A DNA stretch of 64,000 bases from Anastrepha obliqua (Eukaryota; Arthropoda; Insecta; Diptera; Tephritidae), in contig NC_072893.1 in NCBI RefSeq assembly GCF_027943255.1, positions 62,838,001-62,902,000 on the forward strand, written 5' to 3'. Shown here piece by piece: positions 10,945 to 24,268 of this stretch. How positions within the stretch are numbered: position 1 is the stretch's first letter; each line of letters opens with the position of its first letter. Below the pieces are notes generated by a model. The model ran no database searches, was not told the origin of the DNA, and saw only the letters and a program-made list of their open reading frames with translations. Made by a program: the position numbers and the translations under genes.

Positions 10945-13369
10945 GCACTTTTCCGATAATAAAGCACTTGATGGATTCGCAAAAGTGAGATTGAATTTTT
11001 TTGAAGGCCTGGGAAAGTTTTTATATCCTGTCATTAGTTCGTTTTTAAAAAAGTGCAACAAATTCTTAAAATTAATATATGTATTTGTGAGTGAATTTGA
11101 AAAGTTAAGCCATATAAAGTAAAATTTCTCATGAAATAATTTCGTATAACATTATATTTTAACCCAATGGCACCCGTTTTAAGGGGTAAATTTGACCCTC
11201 ATTTCAACAAACTACACAAAAAACAAATTTAGATAATCGTTAGAGGATAAAAATGCTCTAGAAACGTATTCTTCGGAGAATCTCAAAAAACAAATTTATG
11301 AAATCTAAATTAAAAGAAAACAAATTTTCTAGAAAAGTTTTCTTTGGAAAACTTGAAAAAAACAACAAATTAAGAAACTCGCTAGAGAATAAAAATGCTC
11401 TAGAAAATTATTATTTTGAAAATTTTACTGAGGGTCTTCTGAGGCAAAACCGTTACCTGCCCAACGTTAAAATTTCCAGAGAAACTGAACTAACACTACT
11501 TGAAGTGTCTATAAAAGAAAGAAAAAGTGAAGAGTTTTCATCTTATATGCGCATGGATGCTAGCTGAACTCAGCTAGGCTAGAAACCCAAAAAATGTGAT
11601 CTTGATAATTTCCAAAGGAAATGTTCGGCGTTTTCGATTACTTCCTATTCGTTTGTTCCTCGTTTGCTGACAGACTCATTCTTTGGCATGCGACTCTATA
11701 GAGCAGTAGCCAGTATTGATACCGATCACTTGACGGTAAGAGAAAGTGCACAGAGTATGACGCCCAAACCTTAAAGCGTGCAATAGCAACAAAACTTTTA
11801 CAATATTTTTTACTTTCTCTTTTTAAAAACAAAATTTTCAAAGCCTGCGAAAAACGTTCTCTTCCAAAGGGCCCTTAAGTGAATGCGAACATTAAAGTAA
11901 TATACTTACTTGTGAGAAGCAACAATTTCTTACACCAACAAGTTTGCTCAAAACCATTTACTGCAGCACCCTGTATACGAAGAGGTGGTGAAGGCATAAT
12001 TATGCACTTTGGCTTCTCCGGCTTACTGGTGTTGGCTGTTGGCTTTGCACAACGGCGGAAGTGATTCAAACGCACAGGATAATACGTACACAGCGACGAA
12101 GATAAGACCAAGACCAAGCCGACACAAACCGCAGACGAACAGCATTATGCATTCACGAACACAGCCATGCACACACAAGCCGCACACCTATTCACTCACA
12201 CAGCCACACACACAAGCACACCTACACAATCAGTCAGCTAAGTTGAAAGGCGGATAGGCCAAAACGCAATCACGACGGTGAACAGAGTGAATAGCAAGTG
12301 AGCAAAGTCGACGCGCAGCTACGAAGGATACCACAAATGCGGAAGCGACAATAATAAAAAATAAAGTAGCAGCAATGAGTGTTTAGCTGCCAATAACAAA
12401 AACGCCAATTCAGTGTATGTGTGTACGTATGTATGTACAAGTAGCTGATGGTCTTTTTGTGATTGTAGCTTTTGTTTGTTTTACTTTTTCACTGTTGCTT
12501 TGTTATCAACTCAGTGTTTATGGACATTTTCTAACGACGTTCGTAACGTTTCATAGCACACATTTAAAATAATAATAATATTAATAATGACAATAACAAA
12601 GCAAACTCAAAAACCACGAAGCGGCCAAGAAAAGAAAACCGCAGCGAACCGTGAGAGGTGCCGCGAGCTGCATGTTAAAAAACAAAACAAGGAAAATAAA
12701 GTGTCAGAGAAAGCGGTGGCATATCCAAAAGCAGACTATTAAGACGCATAATTCGTTGCGCTTGTGCCACGCACATTTCATACACAAGCGCAAATTCACA
12801 TTGGCACATAAACAAATAAACACAATCAGGCTGGCAGCACACTCATTCCTGCAAATGGAAGTCTTTTATTTGCTTTTCATATTTTGAGCGCTGAATTTGT
12901 GATAATTTATGTTCATTAACACGCGCATGCTGCGTTGCCTACTTTTAGGCGCCAAGGTGCAATACTCGCAGGCAATTCGCATTAATGAAAGCAACACATA
13001 AAAGCCTCGAAGCAATGGGATACAAAACAATGGCCCAGAAATTTAAATCATTTATCTCTCTGATAAGTTGATTGTCGTTGTTTTTTTGTTCATTTCGCGC
13101 CAATGAATGGTTGCACGATTTGAATGCTTTTCATTTTTGCTTAAAAAATTGATATTAAATAATATATTTAAGCGCTGCTAACTGAAAGCAAGCAGAGTTT
13201 TATTAAAAAAACTGATTTTATTAAAAAAACTGCTTTATTTTTGTGATCTAAGTCTTTATTATAAATAAAATTTAAAAAAATATAAAGAAACTATGGAAAA
13301 TACGTTTTTTTTTTGCCACGCTTTTTTTTTTTTTGCTTTGCGAATAAATTGCCACAATCCTGGTTTGCT
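10945..13369. other. AT-rich non-coding DNA
   Basis: No recognisable exon. At 11240-11430 short imperfect repeats (AGATAAAAATGCTCTAGAAA-like) recur about 140 bases apart. The open frame 11298-11567 falls in them and reads as low-complexity Lys/Asn/Glu, so I do not call it a gene. Simple CA/CACA runs occur near 12165-12230. Confidence 0.45.
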
Positions 13370-13935
13370 CTTCTAAAAGTCTTATCTGGCTAAGTTAGGT
13401 TAAGTTATGGTGAGAGTCGGTCCGCACGACCAACTCACTTGGACCTTACCGATACAACTGTGAGGTACGGAAGCCTCATTTATTTTTCTTCTTGAAACCA
13501 TTTTGTGATTTTATGAAGCGCTGGATTGATCTAATTCCCACGCCGGACTGAAAAAGTATCTACCTAGAAAACCTGCTCAGATTTAAACTAAGGCTGAACA
13601 ATTTGAAAGGAACTGCTAAAACGTTTCTTCCTCACCTCACGACTGTCGAGATGTCCTCTCTTGAAGGGCTAAGTAGTTCTTTAGTCTTTTGTTTACTTAT
13701 TTGCAGCCACATAAGCCCAGCTGTTACGCATGTGCCTTCATCTCCCCACTACCTACTAACATCTTGGATCTTGTGGTTTTTAATTATTAGTTTGCTGGTC
13801 TCCAAAGGCATCCCAATAGTACTTCTATCACTATGCAATTGAAGGCTAGTACCTTTCCTGCCTAGCTCTTCGGCTTCACAATTTCTCACCTCTGGCCATC
13901 TGTCTGCTTCAGGTGAACTTTACTTCTTAAAATTT
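13370..13935 (-). mobile_element. RNase H LINE C-terminal fragment
   Basis: On the minus strand it reads NCEAEELGRKGTSLQLHSDR, then GMPLETSKLIIK, then ELLSPSREDISTVVR, then IRSIQRFIKSQNGF near the end. This is the order seen after the RNase H domain in RNase H-bearing LINEs: a GNCxADELAR block, a PLxTxKxxI block, an RxxLSTVV block and a terminal FIKxxxWF. The cysteine CRSC block is deleted. The 3' untranslated part ends in AACTTAACCTAACTTA-like repeats. Confidence 0.65.
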
Positions 13936-14399
13936 TGTAAACCAGCTGCTGCCAAACCCTCATGCACGTATTTTGGACATTGTTGCCAGCTCTTGGAAAA
14001 ATTGGATTATTTGTACAACTTGAGTATAATTGGTGGTAAATTACAAAAATGTTTAAACTAAAATTTATAATTTTGAGATTTATTCAGTGTTAAAAGTTGT
14101 GATTAATAATTTTATGAAGGGAAATATAACACATTCGGTTGTTTTTCATATTTTTATAAAAAAAATGATTGAGAAAAATAAATTATATATTTTTGTTTAA
14201 AAGTAAAAAAAAAATAAATTTTTGCTTTTCCAAAGACACAATCCTAGGTTTTATAAATACCTTTTTTCACGGGTCTTTTTTATTTGTTTTTTTACTAGCT
14301 TAGCATAAAAAGTTCAATATTTTGGGAACTTTTTTAACATTTGTATAAATTTCCCTTATTTTTAAAAATAAAATAAAAATATTTTTTTTTTTAACTTGG

Positions 14400-15030
14400 A
14401 ATATCTAGTGAAATATTTTTGGATTTTAATCTTTTTTTTTATTTGTAATATAAATTATTATATCATATAAAATATGTTTTTTGAAAATAATTATTCATTC
14501 AAAATTTTGAAAATGATTTCGAATTTGTTTCTTACTTTATTTCTTTTTTTAAGCTTGCAAATACAAGTGAAATATTTTTGGGCTTAAAAAAATTTGTTTT
14601 TTTTCTTTTTTAGTACAAAATACATTTTTTGAAAAAAATTATTTGCCCAAAATTTTTGGAAAAATTTTATTTAAGCTATTTTTGAAAAAACGCTCCTCAG
14701 ATTTGTTTCTTACTTCCATTCTTTCTTAGATATCAAGTGAGATAGTTTTGGATATAAAATTATTTTTTTTTAGCATAAAATATGTTTTTGGAAAAAATTT
14801 GTTTACCCAAAATTTTTGAAAAAAAAATTTTTGTTAAAAAAAACCATTCTCAGATGCTTTCCTCCAATCCCTGAATGATGTCTAATGCGAAAAACTTATT
14901 TAGGTTATTTTTGAAAAAAAAATAATGACGCTCATATTTTTTCCTTACTTTGTGTTTTTTTTTTTGTTTTCTACAATAACTTAGACATCAAGTGAAATAT
15001 TTTTTGTTATTCACTTTTTTTTTTATTTTT
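14400..15030. repeat. Degenerate AT-rich tandem repeat
   Basis: A motif like ATCAAGTGAAATATTTTTGG recurs at about 14401, 14557, 14728 and 14984. Each is followed by a T-run, an ATAAAATATGTTTTTTGAAA-like block and CAAAATTTTTGAAAA. The first spacings are about 160-170 bases; the last unit is longer. This looks like an old, diverged satellite or locally amplified block. Confidence 0.6.
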
Positions 15031-15289
15031 TCAGGGTTGACATACCACAAAATCTAATTCGCATGGAAAAAATTGGGCCCAGCGAGGGCCCACTTGCACA
15101 AAAAATCAAATTCGTACATTGTGACGGCATACAGAGGAAAAACAGAGGCGGAAAAGGGGCTTTGGATTGGAGGATGATGTCCAAACGGTGACTAATTGCA
15201 ATGCGTTAAACACTTCAAGCTGCTTATGAAATTCAACAAGTCTGTACTGTTTAAACCTGCTATATAATATTCATAAGTGTAGCAAAGCA

Positions 15290-15490
15290 GTCAAAGCTCA
15301 GATTTCTGAATCTTGGCCCGATGAGGGCGCGGAGAAGCTGAGGAGAAGGTACTGAGATATTTCCACCTCATCCTTCAGACAGCTTCTGCAGAAAGAACTT
15401 ATGGCAATCTCAAGTCCCACCGCGTGATTAACTAACGGACAACACCTGGTAAGTACACCCACCAAATTGGAAAGCTGCGACTTTGTTAGT
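15290..15490 (-). mobile_element. RNase H LINE C-terminal scrap
   Basis: Minus strand reads ALTKSQLSNLVGVLTRCCPL and then ISSFCRSCLKDEVEISQYLL. The GVLTGHC..FCRSCxxDEEE pattern is the C-terminal zinc-binding region of the RNase H LINEs. No 5' or 3' end is defined. Confidence 0.6.
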
Positions 15491-15605
15491 GCTCTAATAT
15501 TATAGTAATTTTTCGCAATATAGTGATTTACTAAATAAAATAAATAATATATTTATATAAAATATACTCTAAAAGTTACTACAATTAGAAAAAGTTATGC
15601 GTTAA

Positions 15606-16239
15606 GGGGGCCTTTTATCAGTGGCTTCAAAAAAAGGTGTTTTTTTCTCAATTTTTTTTTCGAGGCGAAAAAAGCGACACACAGGAATAATCTTTTGCAT
15701 TTATTTGAAGACATGGTTAAAGAGTAATAAACAATTTTTTAACATAAATAAAAAAACAAAATTACGGACATATGAGGGATCTCACACAGCTTCTCCTTGC
15801 GCGCTGGTAAAACGGCGTGTAAGATTCGGTCGTAGTTTTCACCAGAAGCACAAAAGAAAAATATTGTCTTATTCAAAAGGCTTTCCCGCATATAATAGAC
15901 TACTCTTGTATAAAATATGAAAAAATTAACGCACAATTAATTATTGAAAAAAGTGCTTTTTTCGCTATTTTTTTTAAAAAGGTGTTAAATAACATTAAAA
16001 GCCGAATTTTTTTTTTTTGTATTTTGTTAGTTCATTAGTTGCGCACTTTAATTATCTTTATATAGATTATCGGTTTGAAACGATAACTTTCCTCATTCAG
16101 AAGGTAGACAGCATACTCACACGAGGGACAGTGCACAGGCCTGTAACTCTGAAATCGCTTTGAATTCCGTATAAAATTTTGAGGGCATATTCTCCTGTAA
16201 TATATTATATCTATCGATTGCAGTAAAAAAAAGACCCCC
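15606..16239. mobile_element. TTAA-flanked non-autonomous TIR element (copy A)
   Basis: Left end TTAA then GGGGGCCTTTTATCAG (15602-15621). Right end, read inward, TTAA then GGGGGTCTTTTTTTTACTG (16243-16221). TTAA sits on both sides (15602-15605 and 16240-16243). The 634-base interior has no transposase. A TTAA target duplication is characteristic of piggyBac-type elements, so a non-autonomous relative is likely. The TIR is imperfect beyond the first dozen bases. Confidence 0.6.
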
Positions 16240-16243
16240 TTAA

Positions 16244-17974
16244 CGAGTTTTCACATATAAAATTTTTTTATAACGCAAATCTGATACAACAAAATTACTA
16301 AAGAATTTTCTGTATCCATTTAATGGGATTTCTTAATATTATATTATTTCCTATTAATATTAATATTATTTCTTAATGCATATGTGGCATGTTTACACAC
16401 TTTCAATACTATTCACGAAAATTTTGCATGCGACAATGCTCTTTGTATGCCAAATTTACATAAATTATTATATTATATTTTCTTAAATTGGTTACATTTC
16501 CATCCATACGCCTTGCACGCAATTAATAAATTTCCATTACCTACATTTCGGGGTCCAAGTTGCGCGCTTGCCTTAGGCATAACCGATTTCACATGTTGCC
16601 CTTTCAGCCCTATTTCATATATAATAGTTTTTGTTTGCTACAAAAAAACGCTAATAAAAACAACAGTATCGTAACGGTTTGCTCATGAAAAAACCATGCA
16701 TACACTTATACTTACATCAATAAACTTGCTCTTGTAATTTCATGGGCATATGAAGCGGTCAGTATTTTTTCTTTTAATTTTTTTGTTTTGTTGATTTCAT
16801 CAGTTGCCACATTTTATGCTTCCATTCATATTTCTTGCATTTTTTCGTCCAATTTTTTGGGTTTTTAACGCAAACTGCCACCCTTTTTATGCTCAATGCA
16901 ACTACATATTTTTTCGCATGATGTATACGAGTGGGTGTGTATTGCAGCGCTTGCTTACACAACATATTTAAGCCTCTTGTTTTTTATAGTTACAAATAAA
17001 AAGCAAATATTTTCCCAATTCTGCTTTTTGCTACATTTTCAATGCTTTTATTCAAATAGTTATTTGCTTGCTTTACATTTATTTTATTGCGTTGGCTGCA
17101 TAGTGGGTGTGGTTGCTTGGTTCCGTGCATTTTCGGGATTTACAGGCGTTTGATTGATGGTTCACCATTGCTGTGAGTAATTCATTTCTTTCTTTATTTT
17201 TTTTTTATTATTTATTGTACACTATTCATAAAACCGAAACCTTGATATTAAAACAAATTTCTTTTGCATGCACATTTGTTTATGGAATTCAGTTGGTAAA
17301 AATGAAACATAAATACATTTCAGTGTATACGAGCAGCAGTAAGTTACACTAGTTAACGGTATAAATTTGCATTTGATGAGAAATGACTTTTTTATCTATT
17401 TTCTATCGCAAATTCGAAAATCAAGGTTCTAATTTTGCATGTAATGTTGTCATCCTATTTATGCTTCTTAACGCTTATAGTTTTAAAGGTCACTCCAAGA
17501 TGTGGATGTGTCAACTTTTTCTACGATCTAAAAGATATTGAACACGTAACGGAACCAATAGAAAAGTAGAGTGGTTCCCTGGTCTAGTCCCCATGAATTT
17601 AAGTATTTTTTATGTTTTTTTAAGTACCAAATGTAAGCACAAACATCTACACTTCATAACAGTCAACAACATACAAAAAAGTATTTGTCATAACACAATA
17701 AAAATATTTATTTAAAACTAATGCTGAATATCATCACCCCAAAAATAGTGTTGGGAGCGGTTGAGCTTGAGGTGCCCCAAAAAACAGAATGGATTTTTTT
17801 AACTTGATTGTGATTGATTTTTTCACCCACCATGCAGAAAAAAGTAGAGTCTTGATATGAATAGCCGATAAATTGATCAGCGGTTGTCCCACAAAGACCC
17901 AAGCCAATAATCGAAATCAGTTCCTCAGAAGTCATGAATCGGATCAGCGATTATGTATGCAATTTACATCAAGA
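16244..17974. other. AT-rich non-coding DNA
   Basis: No recognised element or exon. A minus-strand open frame at 17708-17935 has no family I can name. Confidence 0.45.
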
Positions 17975-18440
17975 ACGATGGTCCAGTCGAGAACGCTGCA
18001 GAACTGCAAAGTGTTTTGTGACAAGCCCGAGTAGAAAACTGTCGAACTTTCTTCTAAAACTTGATAGAAAAGACGTTCAGTTCAGCATTTTACCACTGTT
18101 GGAATCATTGAGCACCCAATTTGCCTGTCTTGCTTAGAGGAACCGAATAGCACTGAGCATTTTCTCAGTGAGTTTTCTGCCTTTACTAGAACAAGGCTGC
18201 GCATTTGGGTTCCGATGTCAAGAGAACGACAAAAATCCATTCTCTCAAGCTGGAAGATATTTTCAGATTTTCCAAAGAATCTAGAAAATGCTCACAAGAC
18301 TAGCTATCTCTGTCTCTGTTTCTATTCTATCCTATCTCTTTCTCTCTGTCACTTTTCTCTTTTCTCCTTGACTATCAACCCTTTTACTTTCCAGAGCTTC
18401 GAATACAATGGACTTTATAGCCTGAGTGTTTTAGGAGTTC
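17975..18440 (+). mobile_element. RNase H LINE C-terminal fragment
   Basis: Plus strand reads RCRTAKCFVTSPSRKLSNFL, LKLDRKDVQ and, after a frame change, VGIIEHPICLSCLEEPNSTE with HFLSEFSAFTRTRLRIW. It aligns by eye with the copy at 57025-57836 (AKCYVKKPNRKMATFLLKL, SPICLSCLENDETTEHFL). The C-x2-C-x8-H spacing of the C-terminal zinc-binding region is conserved. A CT-rich 3' untranslated part follows. Confidence 0.7.
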
Positions 18441-18793
18441 CCTAGGTGCTTCTTGGCTCGGCTTTTTTGAAATTCCAATTTCAGATTCATGATAAATCAA
18501 TTCAAAGTTTTAAGTAACACGAGTTTGCTGGCTGACCAAATGCTCCCAATCTGTGAATTTGTCAGTAAAACCTCATACCATAAACTTTCAACGCATTATA
18601 ATTTCAAATAAGCATATCCTGAAATATTAAAACTAATATAGTTTTTTGTAAATTCTAGAGTATTGGGTCCCTTTAGAGTAATCCATATTTCCAAAAAATC
18701 AACTTATGAGTAGCCTGATTCAATGGCTTGTATTACATATTGTTCATTTCCTGGTCACTTAGAAAACTAAATTCAGCTGTAACACAACATATA

Positions 18794-19069
18794 GAAAGTG
18801 GCGCAAAATTAATCACCCTATCGGAAAATTTCTAATTTTTCTAAAATGCGTCAAACGTCAATCATATTTAACACTCGTGTACTAGAGAGCTGCAGTATAC
18901 AAATGGTTAGGCTCCTCCGCTGTGGTAAATACTCTTATGAGAATTTTTTTTTATCATTAAATTATCTGATACACAAAGGTCAAAATAAAGATTTTCAATA
19001 TCTTTTTTTTTTATTTAATAGAAAAGTTAATCAAAAACTAAATTCGATAATTAATTTTGCGTTATCTTG
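18794..19069 (-). mobile_element. MITE, CAAGGTGGC family (reverse orientation)
   Basis: Bounded by GTGGCGCAAAATTAATCACC at the left and AATTAATTTTGCGTTATCTT at the right. The interior, read on the minus strand, shares GTATACTGCAGCT and GTGTTAAATATGATTG with the copy at 62763-62978. The likely target duplication is TA (right-hand copy mutated to CA). No coding capacity; Tc1/mariner-type mobilisation is inferred from the TA site. Confidence 0.65.
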
Positions 19070-20224
19070 CATATCAAACATCATTCTGAGAATCAAAGCA
19101 CATCATAACACTAGCTAGGGAACTTTCTTCAAGGTGGGCATAGTCGCCACAACCGTTGAATGTCAAAGACGAATGGAAGCGACAACAACTCTTACTCTTC
19201 GCAGGTGGAAAAAAGGTAGAGGGGAAGATTAGCACAACCAAAGCTCATCACAAGTGTCACAATTTTATCAAAAATTTGGTTGCTACTCTCGTTGAAGAAG
19301 TTCAACTTTAAACAAAAAGTATCCATTTACCGAAAAAAAGGTATTAAAATCACCTTGCTTTGTTTTACATACGCAAAGTATACAAAGAGTGGCTTTGCTG
19401 TGAGATACTTTATTTGAACTTCGCACTTATTTAGTTATCACCTTTCGACTATACCTAAAATGCCTCATATTAGTCCAGACGAGTCCAGCTCATCATCAAT
19501 TTTCCTGAACAAACTGGCAATATTTTTAATGATTATAATACATTATTTGAGCAAAATAATTAAAAATTATAATAATTATTTTAGCAAAAAACCCCGTAAG
19601 TTTCTATTTCAATCCCTCCTCTTAAAATTAGGAAAATTAAACCATCTGCCAGAGCAGTGCTGACTGAAAATAAATTGGCGTTCAAGGGGTTAATCTTCCA
19701 TTGCTTAAAATACAATGATGAGAGTATTTTTTCTATGTGCTTCTGCGTGATGCCTGCTGCTTTCCGTACACAGCTTCAATTGGATCAATGCTTGAATTTC
19801 TAAATGCAGATTTCAGATTTCTCAGTGCTATAAATTTTCTTCTAATGAAAGTATAAAAAAATAGCAAACGGTATTTTCTAAATGTATTTATTTATTACGT
19901 ATCTGAACAAAAATATTAATTTACAAGCTCAACCTTGAAAGGTACAATAAGGCACAAATTCACATCAAAAAACTTGAAACTTCTGAACGAACCATGAAGA
20001 ATGAGCTGACGCGTTACCTTGACTGAATCTGATCGTTTTTTCCTCTCTTATTCTCTCACGAAGTTCAGCCAGAATCTGAATCAATACCATTTTTCATTTT
20101 TTCATTGACATTCATTAGGCCAGTACAAATATTTTTAAGACGATTTTTCAAACGTACGAAACGTTTCGCTGCACTTAACATAACTCCAGCTAATCTTAAA
20201 ATCAGCACTTGTTCAAAGGATGGA
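19070..20224. other. AT-rich non-coding DNA
   Basis: Nothing recognised. Confidence 0.4.
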
Positions 20225-20505
20225 TTTGGCAAGTGTTAGTTAAGGCTAGGTTGTAGCAGTTGTTCCTTATAGAACAGAGACTAAAGCTCATAGCCCATTC
20301 TGATGCCGCATGGGAAACCTGTTCTTACCTCTGCTAAAACCATTGGAAACTGTTCAAAAACTTTGGAAGATCCTCTGTGATAAGAACTTTCTCCCCATTG
20401 AAATATTGTCTACCTAGAATGACTAATCTTTAGCTGGAGAGAACGGCACAGTCGCATAGAAAGTATGACATCTTTTTCATCTCTTGCTCATCTTGGTAGC
20501 TTCTA
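20225..20505 (-). mobile_element. RNase H LINE 3' end
   Basis: Minus strand reads YQDEQEMKKMSYFLCDCAVL, then LVILGRQYFNGEKVLITEDL, then PKFLNSFQWF and a stop. It shares the ILGxxYF and FLNSxQWF blocks and the 3' untranslated sequence (CCCATTCTGATGCCGCAT on the plus strand) with the fragment at 43012-43500. Truncated to the last ~60 codons. Confidence 0.7.
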
Positions 20506-23229
20506 CTAAATGCATGCATGCCATGGCTGTACTGATTTGTTAACAAAAGCAAAAATTGCAACATTCGGACGATCAAGCTTTACTTCAAATAGATGGCGCT
20601 TGCTGGACAATTTTTTGAATATAACGATTTTTGTATGATGCAGCCTCAATCGCTAAATTTTTCATTTGCGTAGAACTTACGGCGCTGGGTCTTCTCTAGA
20701 ACTACAACTTTGCATCTAAGAGTAAAACCAGAGCTGCAGGAGCAATACTGCCACGTAAGATCTATATAAAAGCGTATTTTAAGGAACAAACTTGTTACAA
20801 AAAAATAAAATAACGAAAAGAATGCAAAAGATAGATGAACAAGCATACGCAAGAAGTGAAATAAAAGCGTTTAGCATTCAAAACTTTGTAGTTTTTTACC
20901 GAATCGGTGAAAGTTGCTTCATAGCCCTAGAAATTTGGTGTACACATAGCCAAAAACTAAAATGGGTTCCTAGCCTAACTAACAAGTTTTGATTAAACAT
21001 GTATCGACTTAGCTTGGCAAGTCAAGATAAGAAGCAAGCGCTAAGTTCACTTCGCAACGCTAGCAGAAGAAGTGGTAAAGTGGTACATCGAAGCAAATGC
21101 CAACCGAAGTGCAGTATATAAAATATATGAAACATTATAGACGTGATTTGGTTACGGATTTATAATGGATTCATTAATCCGTTTCCGCTCGAAATGCGCG
21201 ATGTACTCAAAATACCTTGCGTCGCAAGACTACTACTGGTTGTTCTAATGAAAAAAAAAAAATGTTGCAGCATTACCAAAATTATTTATTTACCCCAAAT
21301 TTTAACAAAAAATAAGAACTTGTTGGTTAAATGATTAAAAATTAATAATTTAAAAATTAATAATTTAAAGGGTTAAAAAACCCATCAGTTGTTTTTCTGT
21401 GCGATTTCACAACACCTGCAAAAAAAACTACCAAAAATCAACGGAAATTTTAAGGCACTTTAAATTTGCTAACTGATTCAAAAACTTGAAATTTTGAGGA
21501 AAACTCGTCGAATTCTTGCAAATCTGTAACAAAGTCTTTTTTATAGAATGTACTATGATGATTTTGCGTCAGCTGTGGGCGCAAAGTTCCGAAACAAATA
21601 AATTTCATTGAGATCTATTCCTGGGTTTCAGCTTTGCGGCCATGTCAGCGAGTCGTCAGCTGTCAAGAAGGCTTTTTCTCTAAGATCCGTTGGGTCGACC
21701 TCTACGGTGTGAGCGTTGTCTAAGGAGATTCTGCTGCTGATGATGATGATTAAATGCTATTGCGCCGATTTCCATTGATTTCGAATTTCAGCTTTTGCCT
21801 TAACCTGTGTCTATATTAGATTTTTGACTATCCGATCAAGGCATCTATTTTGCTATGCCGTCATGCGCACCTTGATCGTCCTCTATTTCGTGTTTCCTGT
21901 CGATTGTACTATATTTTTAGGATATACTATGTTTTAAATAAAATTATGTTTCTAATTAAAAAATGTTTTTTTCTTTTTAATTTAGGACGGCATGTATATC
22001 GAAAAAAAGTTAAAAATAGAAAAAGTCATACCGTTTAAAAATTTTTTTATTTATTTATTCTTTTATTAATTTATCAATTTATTTATTAAAAATATAAATA
22101 TTATTAATGATATATATTGCACTACCAAAGCCACTCGTAGCTAAGACTATAGACATGCCTTCAAAGTTATTTCCATAATTAAATTTTCGAAATCAGCGAA
22201 TTCTCGCAACAACTGTAGGAACATGGAAAATGTTCACTTTGTAAACTAGTGTTATTGATTGTATAAATATTTCTCACATTTATAATGCATAAAGGAAAAT
22301 TCCGGGTGTAATTCTCATTATTTTATTGGATTTCCAATTTTTCATTTACAATCAAATAAAATTACTCAATGTCATTATTAAACCAATTAGTTGTCAAAAA
22401 ACGTTTACTGAAATCCTGTTGTAACTCAAAAAGGAATTCTCAAATCAATTTATCAACATTTATGTGATATTTATTTATTGCGATTACAGCTCGTTGCATC
22501 ATTCAATCATAAATGGTTACGTAAGCAAAGACAAGGGAGATTTGACAAGGCATTTACGATGCTTAAAGGAGGAGGACAACATTTTTTCCATTCTAGTCTA
22601 AAATATTTTTCATTGTGATCATTATTGTTTAAAGTAAAAAAGTTTTCAAGTTATTTCATACATAAGAAAAGGTTGAATAAGAATTTTTACAAATGCCTGC
22701 CCGGGACTTACATACATAGATTCGTCAAGTAAGTATATGTGCATTCATTCAATCTTAGATTAAATAGTAAAATAATAGTATATATTTTTTTATTTTGATT
22801 TTTTAACACTTTGTCGATTCTACTAAAGAAGACCAATATTTATTCATGGAAGTGCTTCAATAAAAAATAAAAGAATAAATATATTAAGTTCCAGAGAAAA
22901 TAATTTCGCAAAATAGAATGATGGTTAGAATATCCATCAAATTTGAGTTTAGATGTGAAATATTTTTTATTTAGTCCTTTTTAAACATCATTAATTGTAT
23001 TTCCCTTAAAAGATTTCCTCGTACTAGCAGCTTCTGTGGCATATAATAGATACGAGTATAACTAAATTTTGTAATTTAGCTACATCCATTTTACCTCACT
23101 CCGATGCAATAGTCTTTTCAGATCCTTTTTTCTCTGCAAGCGCTTGACTTTTAACATGAGTATGCCCACACAGATCCTCTATAGAAAAAAGGTCAGTACT
23201 CATTGCCGACCATTGATGTAATGGAATAT
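20506..23229. other. AT-rich non-coding DNA
   Basis: No exon or named element seen. It contains simple AT-rich duplications (for example TTAATAATTTAAAAA at about 21350). Decayed repeats may be hidden. Confidence 0.4.
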
Positions 23230-23640
23230 TGGGGGACTCGCAAAATGAATTGATAGCTCGCGTCACATGAATGGGTGCTTTTGCTGCAATGAGCAGTTTT
23301 TTGTGATGGAAGTTCTCTGCAAACCTAATAAGTTAACTATGTACAATTTCGCATTGACTTTCGTAGGTAAAAACCAGATTTCAAACTTCCCTTTAAAGCT
23401 AAAGGCAGCACAGCCCAAACCTTCAAAGAACCACCTCCGTGATTACGCTTATGCCCAGCCTGTCCTTCAGTCCACATATCTCGCCAATATTTGTGATGGC
23501 AGTCGTCTCCGTCTAATTTCAATTTTTTCACGCCACTAAATATGTTGATGAACTCTTCATCCCATAAACGCTATTTGTCACAGACGCAACGCGCGCATCT
23601 TTGTGCGATTTTTGCAGCCGTGATTGAGTAAGTTTAGATC
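23230..23640 (-). mobile_element. Tc1-like transposase catalytic relic
   Basis: Minus strand reads KLTQSRLQKSHKDARVAS, then VKKLKLDGDDCHHKYWRDMW, then HGGGSLKVWAVLPLALKG. The KxNLDGxDGxxYYWxD block and GGGSVMVW are diagnostic of Tc1-like transposases around the first catalytic Asp and the strand after it. Later catalytic residues are absent. The matching helix-turn-helix part may be at 24269-24454, with a hAT relic between. Confidence 0.7.
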
Positions 23641-23858
23641 CAAACTTTAGAGCAGTGCTGTCCAGAATGAAAAATGTGAGTGTATAAGTGAGAACGAGAG
23701 AATGGGAGCAGCCCAGTAGGAAACTTAAACCAAAATAAAAAAATATTGGATTGGAGAAAATTTGGAACGTTATGTAACTCCTCTTATATATTTGGGTTTG
23801 TAAATCTATATTATATCTCTAATAAAATCTTTAATATGAATACTTGCGTGGCAGCTTC

Positions 23859-24200
23859 TTAATAAAAGTACATTCGATAAATTCGAAAAATTTTTAGACA
23901 AATGTTTTTAACAAAAACACCATCTATAAAAGGCCGGCCTTGTTTAGCAATATATAAGCTGATCATGGAAGATAGCTCAGCTTTCATTTTTATATTTAAT
24001 TGCTTAACAACTTCCTCATTTTCTATTTTAGTCAACCACCCGTTGAATTTTTCCAAAAAGTCTAACTTTTTTTCTTTATATAATCCCCGACTAGCTTTTT
24101 TGTCTAAAATTTGTATATTTTTGTGGGAGGAATCGAAATGCCTTTTGATATTACATCTATAGCCTTCTTTGAACGATTTGTAACATAAAAGGCATTGCAA
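23859..24200 (-). mobile_element. hAT-like transposase N-terminal relic
   Basis: A minus-strand frame encodes CLLCYKSFKEGYRCNIKRHF followed by DSSHK, a BED-type zinc finger (C-x2-C..H-x4-H), then a basic/helical spacer, then IAKQGRPFIDGVFVKNICLK. Zinc finger plus IAxxGxPFxxGxFxKxC is the N-terminus of the hAT-derived proteins related to ZBED/GTF2IRD2-type transposases. The RNase H-like catalytic core is missing. 113 codons remain open. Confidence 0.7.
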
Positions 24201-24268
24201 GTCGCCAAAGGCATTTTCTAAGCACTAAGCGTCGCGGACAAACTTGGTGTTTATTCGTTGCTGGTTTG

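Noticed and set aside
11298..11567. 89-codon Lys/Glu/Asn-rich frame
   Set aside because: It overlaps short imperfect nucleotide repeats and is low complexity; no family resemblance.
11171..11880. A fifth TTAA element starting TTAAGGGGTAAATTTGACC
   Set aside because: The only facing candidate, near 11870 (GGGCCCTTAA), does not match it as an inverted repeat.
17708..17935. 75-codon minus-strand frame
   Set aside because: Open but without any motif I recognise; could be a decayed transposase, not supported.
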